NCBI RefSeq assembly: GCF_901709675.1
Contig: NC_051099.1
Location: 1,426,001-1,490,000 of the forward strand
Direction: 5' to 3'
Source: Syngnathus acus
Taxonomy: Eukaryota > Chordata > Actinopteri > Syngnathiformes > Syngnathidae
DNA: 64,000 nucleotides
Part shown: piece by piece, positions 29,065-57,100 of the stretch
How the letters are laid out: each line of letters begins with the position of its first letter
Numbering within the stretch: position 1 is the stretch's first letter
Position numbers and translations under genes: made by a program
Notes under the pieces: model-generated
The model's database searches: none
The model's input: only the letters and a program-made list of their open reading frames with translations
Told to the model about the DNA's origin: nothing

Positions 29065-32000
29065 GGCGACTCCTCAGTCAGCCTCCGCTTCAGCTCCTGT
29101 CACTTAACTCCGCATCCAAGAGCGGGATGCTCTCATAGCCTGGTTAGCAACTCTTCTCAACCTTGGCACACACGCATGCAACCCTGCATCTCTATGGGCA
29201 GGGGGGAGCACAGGTGGTCCAAGTCCTACAAACGCATTCACACCCTTTTTGAGAATTGCTGTCCCGTCTTCACTGATGTCTGGAAGAAGTGCAGGTCTTT
29301 GGAAGGAGATGGGTTGATGTCTCTGGTGACTGTCTAACCTGTGTGGGGAGAAGGCAAACGTAACATCGTGAGTGGAAGGGAAGGAGGGGGAGCTGGAGGC
29401 GGCGCATAAGTAGCAGAGTGAGGCAAATAGCGAGCAAGAAGAAGGGCGTCTCATGCATAAAACAAAGTGTCTCAGCATTGAGCAGTTCTTCAATTGTGAC
29501 AATGTACAAGAAAACTTGTCGCACAAGTGTTAGTATTTAAGTGTTTTTTGAGTGCCAGAGGAGAACTGGTGTTTTCTTTCTTTCACACCCTGCCTAACTG
29601 GTTTGTAAAAAATGCAACTGCTCAAGGTGCAGACTTCCTACAGTTATAGGTCCAACTTGTTTTTTTTCACCCCCTAACTCTAAAAAAAAGACATTTCTAG
29701 AGTCAACAGGAAAAAAAACAGTACAGGTGGCAAATTATTGGAACCCTAAAACACAATAATATAGCTTTCAATAGTAGTTTCTATTTTTAAACAGTGGACA
29801 CCTGGCCAACACAACAAGAACTGTACTTATGGAGATCAGGTCTGCAGTGGCCTCCAACCACTGGACGCACAAATGAATGAATGGTTGATATTCTAGCTGG
29901 AGTGGTGCTCGATTGTGTCCTCGAACTGCAGTTCTTGAATGGCATGAATAAAGTGTCATGCATGCATCCACGTGTGGTGGGTGGGGAATCTTTTTTTTTT
30001 TCATGCAATGTAACTCACAGACAAGATGTGACAATATTCTCCCAAAACTGGTGCGTGGAGCCGCATCCGCACAGAGGACACCCTTGCGCAGAAATGATGA
30101 TGATGGTGACGAAGAAGGGTGAAGCATGCACTGAATTGAAAGTCCTCCACGCGGGACAAGTGCGGAACACGTACCTCTCTGCTCGCGGAGCTTATGAGCA
30201 TCTGCCTGGCTTGCAAGAGAGCAACAGTGCTGCTCTGAAAGCCTCACTTATCCGGAGCTCGCCGCAAAAAAAAAAAAATAAAAAAAATAGACACAGAACA
30301 GAAAGGTTGCGTTTTCCGGAGGATTGTTTTTTATTCCTAAAAAGAGCGCCTGATCTCCACGTTGCCGCCTGTGCGGTATGTGCTTCTCACCACCGTGGCC
30401 ACGCGTCTGGGGTGGCGCGCACACGTCCGTGGAGCTGTGACGCTGGCTGACGAGCACGTTACTCATGCACCCACAGAGAATGAACCTGATAATGGCTTGT
30501 CACCCTTCAATTGACTGCATTTTGCGCAACTGACACCTTTAATAGCTTGTGGGGCATTTGTGACAATTGCTTAAGCAACCGTTTCTGCAGGCTGCAGCTG
30601 CATCTTATCCTAATGTTAATTGCATTGCACATAAAAATGAAGTGGAAATTCTTCCTATATATCTGCCCTCATAGATTAAATGCGAATTTAGTGTATTTAA
30701 AAGTTAAAAACAACTGAACTTAAATGTACCGTTGAAGGTCGACAACAGTGATAAAAAAAAATAGGATGATAGATATTCTTATTGTTGCCAACTTTATCGT
30801 TCTCAGAGTCCTTCCAAAACACTCAATGAGAAATTTTAAAGTGGGTCAATCCGCCCTCCTGCACACAATAAATATGCTGACCGCTTCACACCAGGCCAGT
30901 CTCTCCATTTGGAAGTGAGACACTATTAAAGCTGACATGGACAAGGACGCGGTTTCTCTCACTTGGACACAGAAAAAGTGAGCCAACTCAGCTGCCTCAG
31001 CAGGCTGGTCCGGTTTTGAAAGCGAATTGGTCTCCCAGGAAGTTAAGGAAGTGTAAATAGGGAGGACTTTGTTGCAGAGTATCAGCATACGTGTCGTGCT
31101 TGCAGACGGACTCAGTATGAAAAACATGGGAGAGTGGCTCCCTCTACTGATAGAAAAAGGATACAACATAAACCCACATTTTGCATTGATTAGTCATGTG
31201 GGATCTTTCTTACGTCTCATTTCAGTAATTAATATTTCATTAAAGCTGCAGTAAAGCATATTAGTGGATCACCTTGGCTATGATAACCCAAAAGCTTCTG
31301 TAACTCCTTTATTGTACAATTACTATTTTTTGCATTTTATGTAATTTAGCAATGCAATTAATATATTGTATTAATTTCATTTTTTTAAGACTGTAACACA
31401 TTTTCACATTCATTCGTAATGGCCCAATACTTTTGTCACCCTCTGCATCTGATGACTCATCTGTGTCTCAGCTGCCGAGCAAGCATGAGAAATAATGAGA
31501 GGTGTTAACCAGTTGTGACAAAAGCCAACAGCAACACACCTGCTGCTTGCTTTGCCACAGCCGCAAAACAAAATGTGTTGACGGCTTTCTCAAGGATCAT
31601 GTTGGGTGAAAATAATATTTGTCATACAGTGCCCGCCATATGCATCTGGGGACTACACACGCTTGACTTGTATTTCAAAACAAGTAGAGAGAATTAGGAA
31701 GTTCAGTGGAACATGAAACAGGAAGCAGAGTGGCTGCTGTTTGTCTCATGGCTCATTAAACAGGGATTATGATGTGGATTATGACAAACATTCAAGATTT
31801 CCAAAATGTCTGATCTTCCTTTCATTTGTGTGCTGATGTCCTCCTGTCTGGGAAATATTGCTATGGACCATTATAGGCTTTAGTAGTAAAGGTGCACATA
31901 TGGGTCAAAAGATTTAAAAATGTCCAGAAATTGGCTCCATGACTGACTAATGTCTTTGTTGTCATAAACTAAATGCTTTCTAGCTTTTCTCTTGCATGTC

Positions 32001-32414
32001 ATTTGTCTGTGCCTAAGGGGAATGAATGGATGAAACCACATTTAATAAAATTGGTTTAAACAATGACACCCATGCGGCTCACTAATTAATGAGCAGAGAG
32101 CCTTCACACGATTGGCCTGTTCAACCTGTCGAGAACTGTTCGTCTCGCAATTAATTCATTGGCTGACCTTTGCGTTCGTTCCAAGGAGAAAATGCAAATG
32201 AGGTGTTCACTGTACCTCATTCTGAAATTGCTTTTGAGAACTTGAATTTCCAACTTTGGATGTGGTATTCACATTTCCAATTCTGGGTTGTTGTTATGAG
32301 ACTTTCTAAATGACAATGTGAACTTTACACAAGTTTGCACATTATAGAGAATCATGGAACATTCCTAGACTAGAAAATTGCAAAAGAAAATCCTTTACCT
32401 GGATAAGTAATCTC

Positions 32415-32438
32415 AAATGAATGAATGAATGAATGAAT
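32415..32438. repeat. (AATG)n microsatellite
   Basis: About six tandem AATG units, upstream of STK10. Confidence 0.85.
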
Positions 32439-32639
32439 GCATGCAATTGACAAATCTGCCACTAGAGGTCACTAAAGTACTGCAAACAGAATTGTGCTGG
32501 CCTGCAACAATTCATCATTTTTTTTACACAACACACGTCCATCCCAAGTGATACTAGACGTCAGGACCGCTTCAACTATGCATTCTAAATTAAATAAAGC
32601 AAGTGAGTGTGCATACATTCAAAAGCCTTCGTTGAAAAT

Positions 32640-48697
<16,058 letters not shown>

Positions 48698-49780
48698 GCA
48701 GCGCATGCTACTGCTGTGATACAGCCACATACAAAAGTGTCTTAAAGGGCACCACATTGTTTTGAATCCCTCTCGCCATGTTTGTTAATAAGTGCATATG
48801 TATGTCTTAACTCACCCGCATTGTTTGGTTTTCTTTACCAGAAAATTGTCACGTTGGTTGATGACCAAAAGCCACATCCCAATAATAATTAATATTGGTG
48901 ATTTTTTTTTTTTTTTTTTAATATATATAAAAGGGTGTCATCTTTATTTTGTTAATGCCCAAAAAGGGGACAGCTTTTTTGTAAGAGGGACGTTTGACGT
49001 CAGTGCAATTGGCAGTATGTAAACCTTATGTAGTTTTGTCGGAGCTGCCAAAGTGTGACTTTTTTATTTATTTTTTCCTTCCAGGTTAATCTCAATTCAT
49101 CACTGTACATTTTAATTTAAATATTTTCAAATATATATTTTAACCCAGAGTATGAAGGATGTTTATTATGCTATCATTATGATTGTCATTACTATATTTT
49201 GAATATGGGTTCTTGTTTAAACCAAATTTAACAAAACATATTCTTCGTAGTATTTTTTTTTTCTTTTTAATTATAATTCATTTTAACACATGGGGAGTGA
49301 TTGTGTTACTGTAGAAATCAGCCACACTGGATGGAAAGTGACAAAGCCAAAATGAAATACTGTGTGTCAGTTGATGGATTTAAAACACGACCTTTTGGGT
49401 GTTTAATTGTTGCAGTAGCTAAGCTGCATGCTAACCGAAGTGCAATATTACTTGTCAGAGCTCAGAGGTTTATTTTTTGTTGGCCTTCCTTGGCACTGAG
49501 GAGGGAAATAATTAGTTTTCAAGGGACCACAAATTATTTATGCTGACTTTTTTTTTTTGCCTTACAACTGTATATTAAATCAGCATTTAGGTACATTTTA
49601 ATTCCGCTCTCTTGGTCATTAAAGGTTCTTTCCTGATTGAGGTAACTGGGTCCCTTTAGGTCTTCCTCTCTGCCTCAGGTTGCATAACGTCAAATGTATG
49701 GAGGCTTGTGAGTGTGATTGATACTGTATCACGAGGAACCACTGTTGTAAATATCAAATAAATGCAGATTTTTCTAATAT
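48698..49780 (+). other. STK10: STK10 3' UTR
   Basis: AT-rich sequence after the TAA at 48695-48697, with several T runs, up to a canonical AATAAA at 49757. The end is inferred from that signal. Earlier weaker signals may also be used. Confidence 0.5.
49757..49762 (+). terminator. STK10: Polyadenylation signal AATAAA for STK10
   Basis: Canonical hexamer on the coding strand about 1.06 kb after the STK10 stop, followed by a T-rich segment (GATTTTTCTAAT). Confidence 0.6.
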
Positions 49781-50300
49781 TTGGACTGTGACAGGAGGCT
49801 GTTCAATCAATTAAGGAATTCAATCTATTTATTCTTGGCTACATTTAATATTTACTGATGAGCAGTACAGTTTCTTAAAATAATATATATAATTTCACCA
49901 GATGGTAGCGCTGTTGTACCAAGTTCTAAATCACAAAGATCTAAAATAGACCTTTCTTGCCTATATTATTATTACAAGTACAGATAATTTTCCTTAAAAC
50001 TCTTATTCCTGTAGATATTCATTTATCTAGGAACATAAAAAAGATGTGTTCTATGCGACTTGAAACATCATCAAATTCTTTTGAAGCGTTTCACCAGATG
50101 ATGTCAGTGTATAAAAGCCTGCAAGTTAAAATATTGAAAAGAAACAAGTGCACAACTTCATGAGTCCAAATTACTTGAAACTACACTACAGAGAAATATT
50201 GTCTTTCCTCACAATTCTCATCCTTGTGACTCTTTTAAAAAAACAATGAAAATTGTGATACTCGTAACAAATAAAACCACCAGAATGGAAAAAAAAGAAA
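49781..50300. other. STK10-SH3PXD2B convergent intergenic gap
   Basis: Short AT-rich gap between inferred 3' ends of two converging genes. A CCAGATGGTAGCGCTG sequence at about 49899-49914 resembles a CTCF core. Otherwise nothing is recognisable. Confidence 0.4.
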
Positions 50301-50302
50301 TG

Positions 50303-50308
50303 TTTATT
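50303..50308 (-). terminator. SH3PXD2B: Candidate distal polyadenylation signal for SH3PXD2B
   Basis: TTTATT on plus gives minus-strand AATAAA about 800 bases after the SH3PXD2B stop. An equally canonical proximal signal is at 50844-50849. Confidence 0.35.
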
Positions 50309-50843
50309 GACTTAAATTCAATGTAATAATAAAAAAGGACAAACCACAATACTGCCATGATGACATCACCGAACCATACGTTTACCTTTTATCTTCTGCA
50401 CCTAACTTCCCTCACACTCATCATTGTGTATCAAATGAACATAGCGACTCAATATTTAAGTCTTGTCGGATTGTCTACAAATTTTTATTTTTCCTACTTT
50501 GCTTCGTGATGATAACCATAGAATGCATTCGATCCAAACCAGATCACCTATCAGCCACCTTCCTCGTTAATCTCACTCCTTTCCTCTTGCTAGTCCCTTC
50601 ATCGGTAAACAAAAGATGCACAATAAATGGGAAAAAAAGTGACAGACATTTAAGATATTCTCTACAATAGAAAATATTTTTGATACACTGACCACGCTTG
50701 AGACCAGTCAAGCCTTGTTGCAAAACAATATTTTGTACTGTACATTGGTCAGACCTTTTTTTTTGTTGCAATTATGATGTGCTAAACATTTCAAATTCTG
50801 CCATTTTCTCAGATAGCGGCCGGTATATGTTTTGATTTTCACG

Positions 50844-50849
50844 TTTATT
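50844..50849 (-). terminator. SH3PXD2B: Candidate proximal polyadenylation signal for SH3PXD2B
   Basis: Minus-strand AATAAA about 255 bases after the stop codon. With the distal signal at 50303 it could give two 3' UTR lengths. Confidence 0.35.
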
Positions 50850-51102
50850 ACAAAATATTTTTATTATAATAACTATATAGGATTATTGTATAACACCCCG
50901 CCTCCTTTGCTATTATTATTATTTTGACACTATTTAGGACACATTGTTTGTTGGTGTATTTCTGCATATGTAGAGGCTTTACTATTAGAGAAAGCGTGGT
51001 TACCTGTAACCTGTAACCAAAAACTGTACCTATAAATTAAAAATGAATATTAGCTACATAGTGATTTTTTTTTTTTAATCTACAGTATTGCGTCTGAGTG
51101 CC

Positions 51103-54100
51103 TCAAGGTTTCTTGCTCAAGTAATTTGAAGGGATCCAGCCCTCAACATCTTCTCCTATGTTCTTGCAGAACCACCAGCCGCTGGTGTTCTTCTCCAGGA
51201 CCTCAAAGAGCGTCCCCACCTTGAAGGTGGACGACGGGTCGTCGCCATCGAAGTCCGCCACGGCCAGATATAGCTCGTCCTTACTGGACTCCTTCAGCAA
51301 AGGTGGGAGCTTGTCTCTGGGCGGGCCGGGCTTGTCGCTCTTCACTTGGGGCTTTGGGGGATTTGCAATTTTGTTCCCCTTGGATTCTTCTTTTTCTTTG
51401 CTTTGGATAGGCGGAGGAAAGCCCTTTGGTTTAGGGGGCGGGGGTCTGTTGAGTTGTGGTCCACTTTTAGGAGGATCTTGAGTGTCTTTTAAAGCCGATG
51501 CTGATCTGATCTCAGTTGGGCTGGAAGGGGTTGTTTTCTTTGGAGGAGGAGGTCTTCTTGGAGCTAAACCCGGGGGTCTCAGAGGGGGCTCCTTGTGGGG
51601 AGGGACTGCTGGTTTTGCAGAAGGTGGCGAGCTCTCGCGACTATGGCCGTTCACGTGTTTAGGGGGGAATTTCTGTTCGTCACAATTCTTGCCGTTATTC
51701 AGAGATGCGATGTGAAAGGGCGGTGCGCTCGGAAGGACCGCCGGGGCATCGTTGTGATGGTTGACCTCCCCTGAAGCGGGGTCCACGGGTTTTGAAGGCC
51801 TCAGCTTACTTCTCAGGTTGGTGATGTCGACTTTGGTCTCTGCTGCTTGGTCCGGCTTCGCGGCTGGAACGGGCTTAGGTCGGATCACAGGCTTTGGCTT
51901 CATGAATACCGCCGGAGAAGCTGCCTCTGGTTTCTCCTCCGTAACTTCGGCCTTGGGTTTGGGTGGCTGCTTGGGTACCGGCTTCAGGTTAAACTTCTTG
52001 ACTTCTTTGGCAGAGACCTTATGACCACATTCCAGACCCATTTCATTACGAAGATGAAGCGCTTTGCTCTTGTCCTCTTTCTTTGCTTCTGGTGTTTTGT
52101 CTTGTTTGAAAGGTGCCGCCTTTGGCATGATGACTCCGGGAGTTGGTGGTTTGGGGGGCAAAGGCTTGGCGTGATCTGGTCTGGCCGGTTTCTCTGCCAC
52201 CTCTAAGTCCAAACTCTTATTGATGGACTCTCTTCGCGGGGGTAGAGCTGGTTTGTCATCAGGCGGGGCTACAGGGGCTGGAGGCAGTGGGCCGGAGAAG
52301 GTAGACTTGGTAGCACCGGACTTCCAGTCTCTAAGCTTGACTCTGGTACAGGATTCAGGGACTCCGGAGGGCTCATCCGGTAAAGGCTTAGACCAGCTAT
52401 CATCTTTGGCCGGGGCATTTGAAGAACCGCTGTCCTCCAGTCGCAGCTTCTCCATCTCATTAGGTAGCGGCGCCAGGAAATTGGGCCGCAAAGCATTACT
52501 TGTCTTCTTGTACTTTTCAATAAACGTAGCCGGGGCCCAACCTTCTTGCTCATCTATTTGAATGTACCACCAGCCGCTGCCATTCTTCTCAATCACCTAG
52601 AAAAGAAGACATTTGAAATCTTTGTCACTTCACTTCCATCAGGTGTGCATCATTTACCTCCACTTTTACTCCAGCCTGGAAGCTAATCCCATCGGGGATG
52701 GTGGTCTGGAAGTCCGCTATTGTGTAGAACTCTTCCTCGACTTGCGGAGGACCGGGCGGCTTGGGAAGATTTGTACCACGTGGCTGTGAAAATGACAACA
52801 GTGTTGGTGTCAACCCCGCGAGACCACCATTTGAGGATGGATGGTAAATCAAGTGTCTTACGATAGAAAGATCCCTGCGTGGAGGAGGTCTCTGTCTTAA
52901 ACCGAATTCTGTCGTCGAACAAAGAATCAGTCAATACCAATTAACGATCGGAAATGTTCATCGTTAAAATGAACCTACTTTTGTTCTCGGAAAAGAACGA
53001 GAGTCTGTTTTCTTTCTGATTGCCGTCTCGGTTCTCACGGGTCGGCTGGCTCTGTTTGGAGAATCCGTCCAGGTCGTTGGCGCTGGCGTGTGTGGCGCCG
53101 CCCGCTGCCTGCTTCTGGCTTTGAATGTCAGTCTTCTTCAAGTAGGAAGCTGGGGCCCAGCCCTCGCGTCCCTGGTACCTGATCGGATGACAGATTATTG
53201 GTCTCACTGTAAAGAGATGTGTAATGTCGAAATAATAGATCATAATATTAATTACCTGATCTTCCACCAGCCCTCTAAATTTTTCTGAAGGACCTCCACA
53301 ATCATTCCTCTCTCCAAGTCGATCTCATCTTCGTCCCGTGCCGAATACGGATAAACCACAGAATATTTTTCCTCTGGAAAAGAAACAATAAAGACATTAA
53401 TATAATGTGCCATCTTGGAATATTAATAGAAAACAAACAGGGTATAATCAAATGCATCCAAAACACGTAGCTACTAAATATGCCGTTTCTCTTTTTAGTA
53501 TTTACTAAAACATTTCTTTATCTTGGCAACTGTACAAGAAGTTTACTGATATATAATAAAGAATTCACTCAACATAGAGTGTTGAGTGAATTGGAGTGTA
53601 AATGAGAAATAAACACATGCAAAAAAACACAATATGGTCACTAGGCATGAGTGAGTAGGTGCACATAGTATCAAAAAAATCTGCATTTACCTGCAATGAA
53701 GCATTGTTTTGCTTGTGGTTTGTCTCAGCGGCTTTAATATAATGCCATGTTTAATATTGCAGTTGTCATAGTATGTTTGAGAGATATTTAAAATACTGTA
53801 CAGTATTTTTGTCCACCTTTGTGCTCGGGAAAAACAGCTCAAAATAAAAATAAGCGTGGTGTCCTTAAACGGCATTATTAAAACAGCCAAAATGATTGTT
53901 TAACAAAAAAAGAATAGTAAAGTAAAAAGAAGGGCGGAGTCAAACGACGCACAATGAGCCACGCCCCCAATTGCACTCTGCAGCCAGGACTACTCCGGGA
54001 CTACTTCAACACACCTTTAGCAAAAGTACGTAAACAACGGTGACTTTTCTCCTTTCACTGCGTTCACACGATTTAGCAAATTCGCGTCCCCCAAATGCAT

Positions 54101-57100
54101 GAATATATTCAAGGCTTAATGATGTTACAAACGCGTGTTGTTGCGAAATTGAACGAGCGATTGTTTGACAGATTCACAACAGGTGAGTGCGCCATGCATG
54201 CCGAATTGAGGGATTTGAATGACATGCAGGAGAAAAACATGCTAGTACAAAATAAAGTCTTTGCCCAAGTATATTTTGGTGCAAAACATGCACTAATTAG
54301 CATTTAATGTTGGGTTGTTGAGCATTTCTAAATAAATGTATGAATCACTCGAACGAATTTGAAAGGTACGTTTGCATGTATTAATACAATTTAAAATTCG
54401 TTTTGTTTTGTTTTAACCCTAGATATGTCTTAAGTGGGTGATGAAACCATGCAGTCTGCACACAAGGTCCTCGTTTTACGACGTTGGAAACGTAACCCGA
54501 ATTTGAAGGTAAGTTAGAACATGACGTCGTCCACCTGGATGCATGACAAAGATGATTTTTGTACTTTAAATGCAAGGATGTCCTTCACATGCACTGACCC
54601 TTCATACTACAGCACAAGCCAAGCATAGAGGTTGCATGCATCAACATAGGCACATACATTTAAGGGTGAAGAGTAGAAGAAAATGCGTGCGCTCAACCTT
54701 GCCCAAAGCCCGTGCTGAAAAGATCCCCTAAAGTTCGACGGCGGCCCACGTGCCTCGGCAAAGACCAGAATCTCCGAGGTGCTGACGTGGCAGCACGGTG
54801 AGGCAAGACAGGAATCAATGTTACACCTCAACCCATCTGCGACTTCCAAATAAAAGCCAGACTTGGATTCAGTCCCTAGATGCTTTCTCATTATTGAAAT
54901 GGTCGCCGAAAGAAATATCGGATCTTAATCGTCGAAAGCGTCCGCTGAGAAGGCTTTGTTCATCGATTACCTTCCTCTCCTGGAATAGAGAAGTCATCAG
55001 GGTCATCTTGGGCCTCCAGGCAGGTGGCAGGAACCCAGCCCTGGGCGTCCTCTGAACTCACGAACCACCAGCCTTGTGAAGGCATTAATGTTCAAAATGG
55101 TCCAGTAGGTAATAGAATTGAGTCAATTATTGAGGTTGATACAAAAAAAAACCATGATATGATGGGGAACCTACCTGACTCGTTTTTCTCAATGACCTCC
55201 ACCACCTGACCCACCCGGAGACTGATCTCGGAGCTTTCCTGCTTCTCGTAGTCTGTTACTGCTACAAACTGGTCCAAAAGGAGCGGGTCAGCTGAATTGC
55301 TGTCTCCTGTTAGAGTAATGACAACGCATGCTAGCTTATATTTACTGTTTGCCATTTTTTCCCCCAAGGCAAATTCTCAATAATAAAGCAAAGCCTCCAC
55401 TCAAATTATTAGTCATTAAATCTCATTAAGGCTCTTAATGGGATATCAGCGTTCTGTCCATGAACTTTTATTACCTGTGCACTTTTCAGATAGTCACCTT
55501 GACGTGCTTTTGACTGACACTGTCCAACTGTAATGAAACTTCCACTAATGCAAGTAAATTGACTTTTGGTGACATGCCAAGAATAATTCCAACAAGGTCA
55601 GAAGCACCAACAAATAAATGAGAAGAGGCTTAACTAGATTATGAAGAGTCACCCGAATGCAAAGCAGGCGAGGTAGCGGACGTGATTGGACAGCTAGTGT
55701 GAGGGAACCCGACCATAAAGACCAATCGATGAGAATGAAGCTTAGAGGTTATCAAAGCTATACAGGGTTATGCAAATTATTAACCAGCACCATAAAAGTA
55801 CCAACACCGTGGAAAATATGAAGGCAAAGTTCAGTCAGGCTTCAATTCGAAAATGACAGTACATGTGATTAAAATAATAGTAATGGGAAAGACCAAGACT
55901 GCAAGCAGATCACTGAAGGTGCAGATGGATGGATAAACACAACTCAATGGGCTCGCAAAACTCAAGCACCCTAAATACGCCACCTCAGATTTGAATGCAG
56001 ATCCTTCAGTGAGCAGTGGCAAGCAAAGCAAACACAAAACAATATCACATTGTGTTTTAAACCTCAGCATAACACACAAATAAATGGAATAAATCATTTC
56101 GATAATGATTCTCTCATTTCCTCCAACAGAAGCCGAGGATGTTTAAACAACTGCAGGTGCCGATGAAGGTAAGATGTCCTTATTTGTAAACTCCATTTTT
56201 TTACAATCTGAAATATTGACGTATTTACTGGCTGAGGGGAGGGGGAGAGGGTGGATGTGTTGGGGAGGCCTCGAGCAACTTGCCGGGTCAACACACAGCA
56301 CGACCAAGCATGACGGTCAGTGTCTTACTACCTCGCTTTAGGATAGTGGTCGCTCTCTCCGCAAACCCTGATGGAAAGGAAAATGAACGGAGAAGAAAAC
56401 TGAAAGGAAATGACATGGATGCAACTTAAGAGTGAACGGAGATATGAAAGATCTTTTCTTTTAAGAAAATGAACATTTCAATCAATGCTGTTATTCCACC
56501 ACTAGAGGGAAACACTGACCCAACGCAACTATGGTCACAGGGAGTGTTAAAAAAATAAATAAATACCCACATAAAAAAAAAAAGATTCAATCATAAGTAT
56601 TGATAAGTGACTCACCTGGTTTCTTCTTTCCTGCTGGTTCCCTGATTAAAAAAACAGACAGAAATACATGACTACAATGTGGAAATTGTTTTCATGAAAT
56701 ACTATATTCAACATTATATCCAATTGTTTACATTTCTGCTATGTAAATACAATGAAGCATCGGCTGCTGTTGATACTGGCCAGCGTTGCTGGAAAACAGG
56801 AAAGAATGTGGGAGTCAGCGCCCAACCTTTAACGCAATAGCACACTTATGATTTATCATCTTCCTTTTCCATTTTCTTAAATCACACTGCCTCTCTTTGC
56901 GCAACTCCTTTTGCCCGTCTGCCTTTATCAACACGAATGTTGTCGGGCTCGTGAAAGATTGTTTCGAGCAGCTCGGGTCGCAATAAATCCTTCATCATGA
57001 CTTATTCTACTGTAGAAGAAAAAAAAAGCAAAGCTACCTACCCATGACAAGGAAGGTAATCTAATGATGGGGAATATTACAGAGCAGCTTGAGTGTATTG

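Noticed and set aside
29881-30450. 189-codon open frame upstream of STK32A, with a 159-codon frame on the opposite strand
   Set aside because: No recognisable domain, no splice context, low-complexity stretches, and overlapping frames on both strands. Most likely chance.
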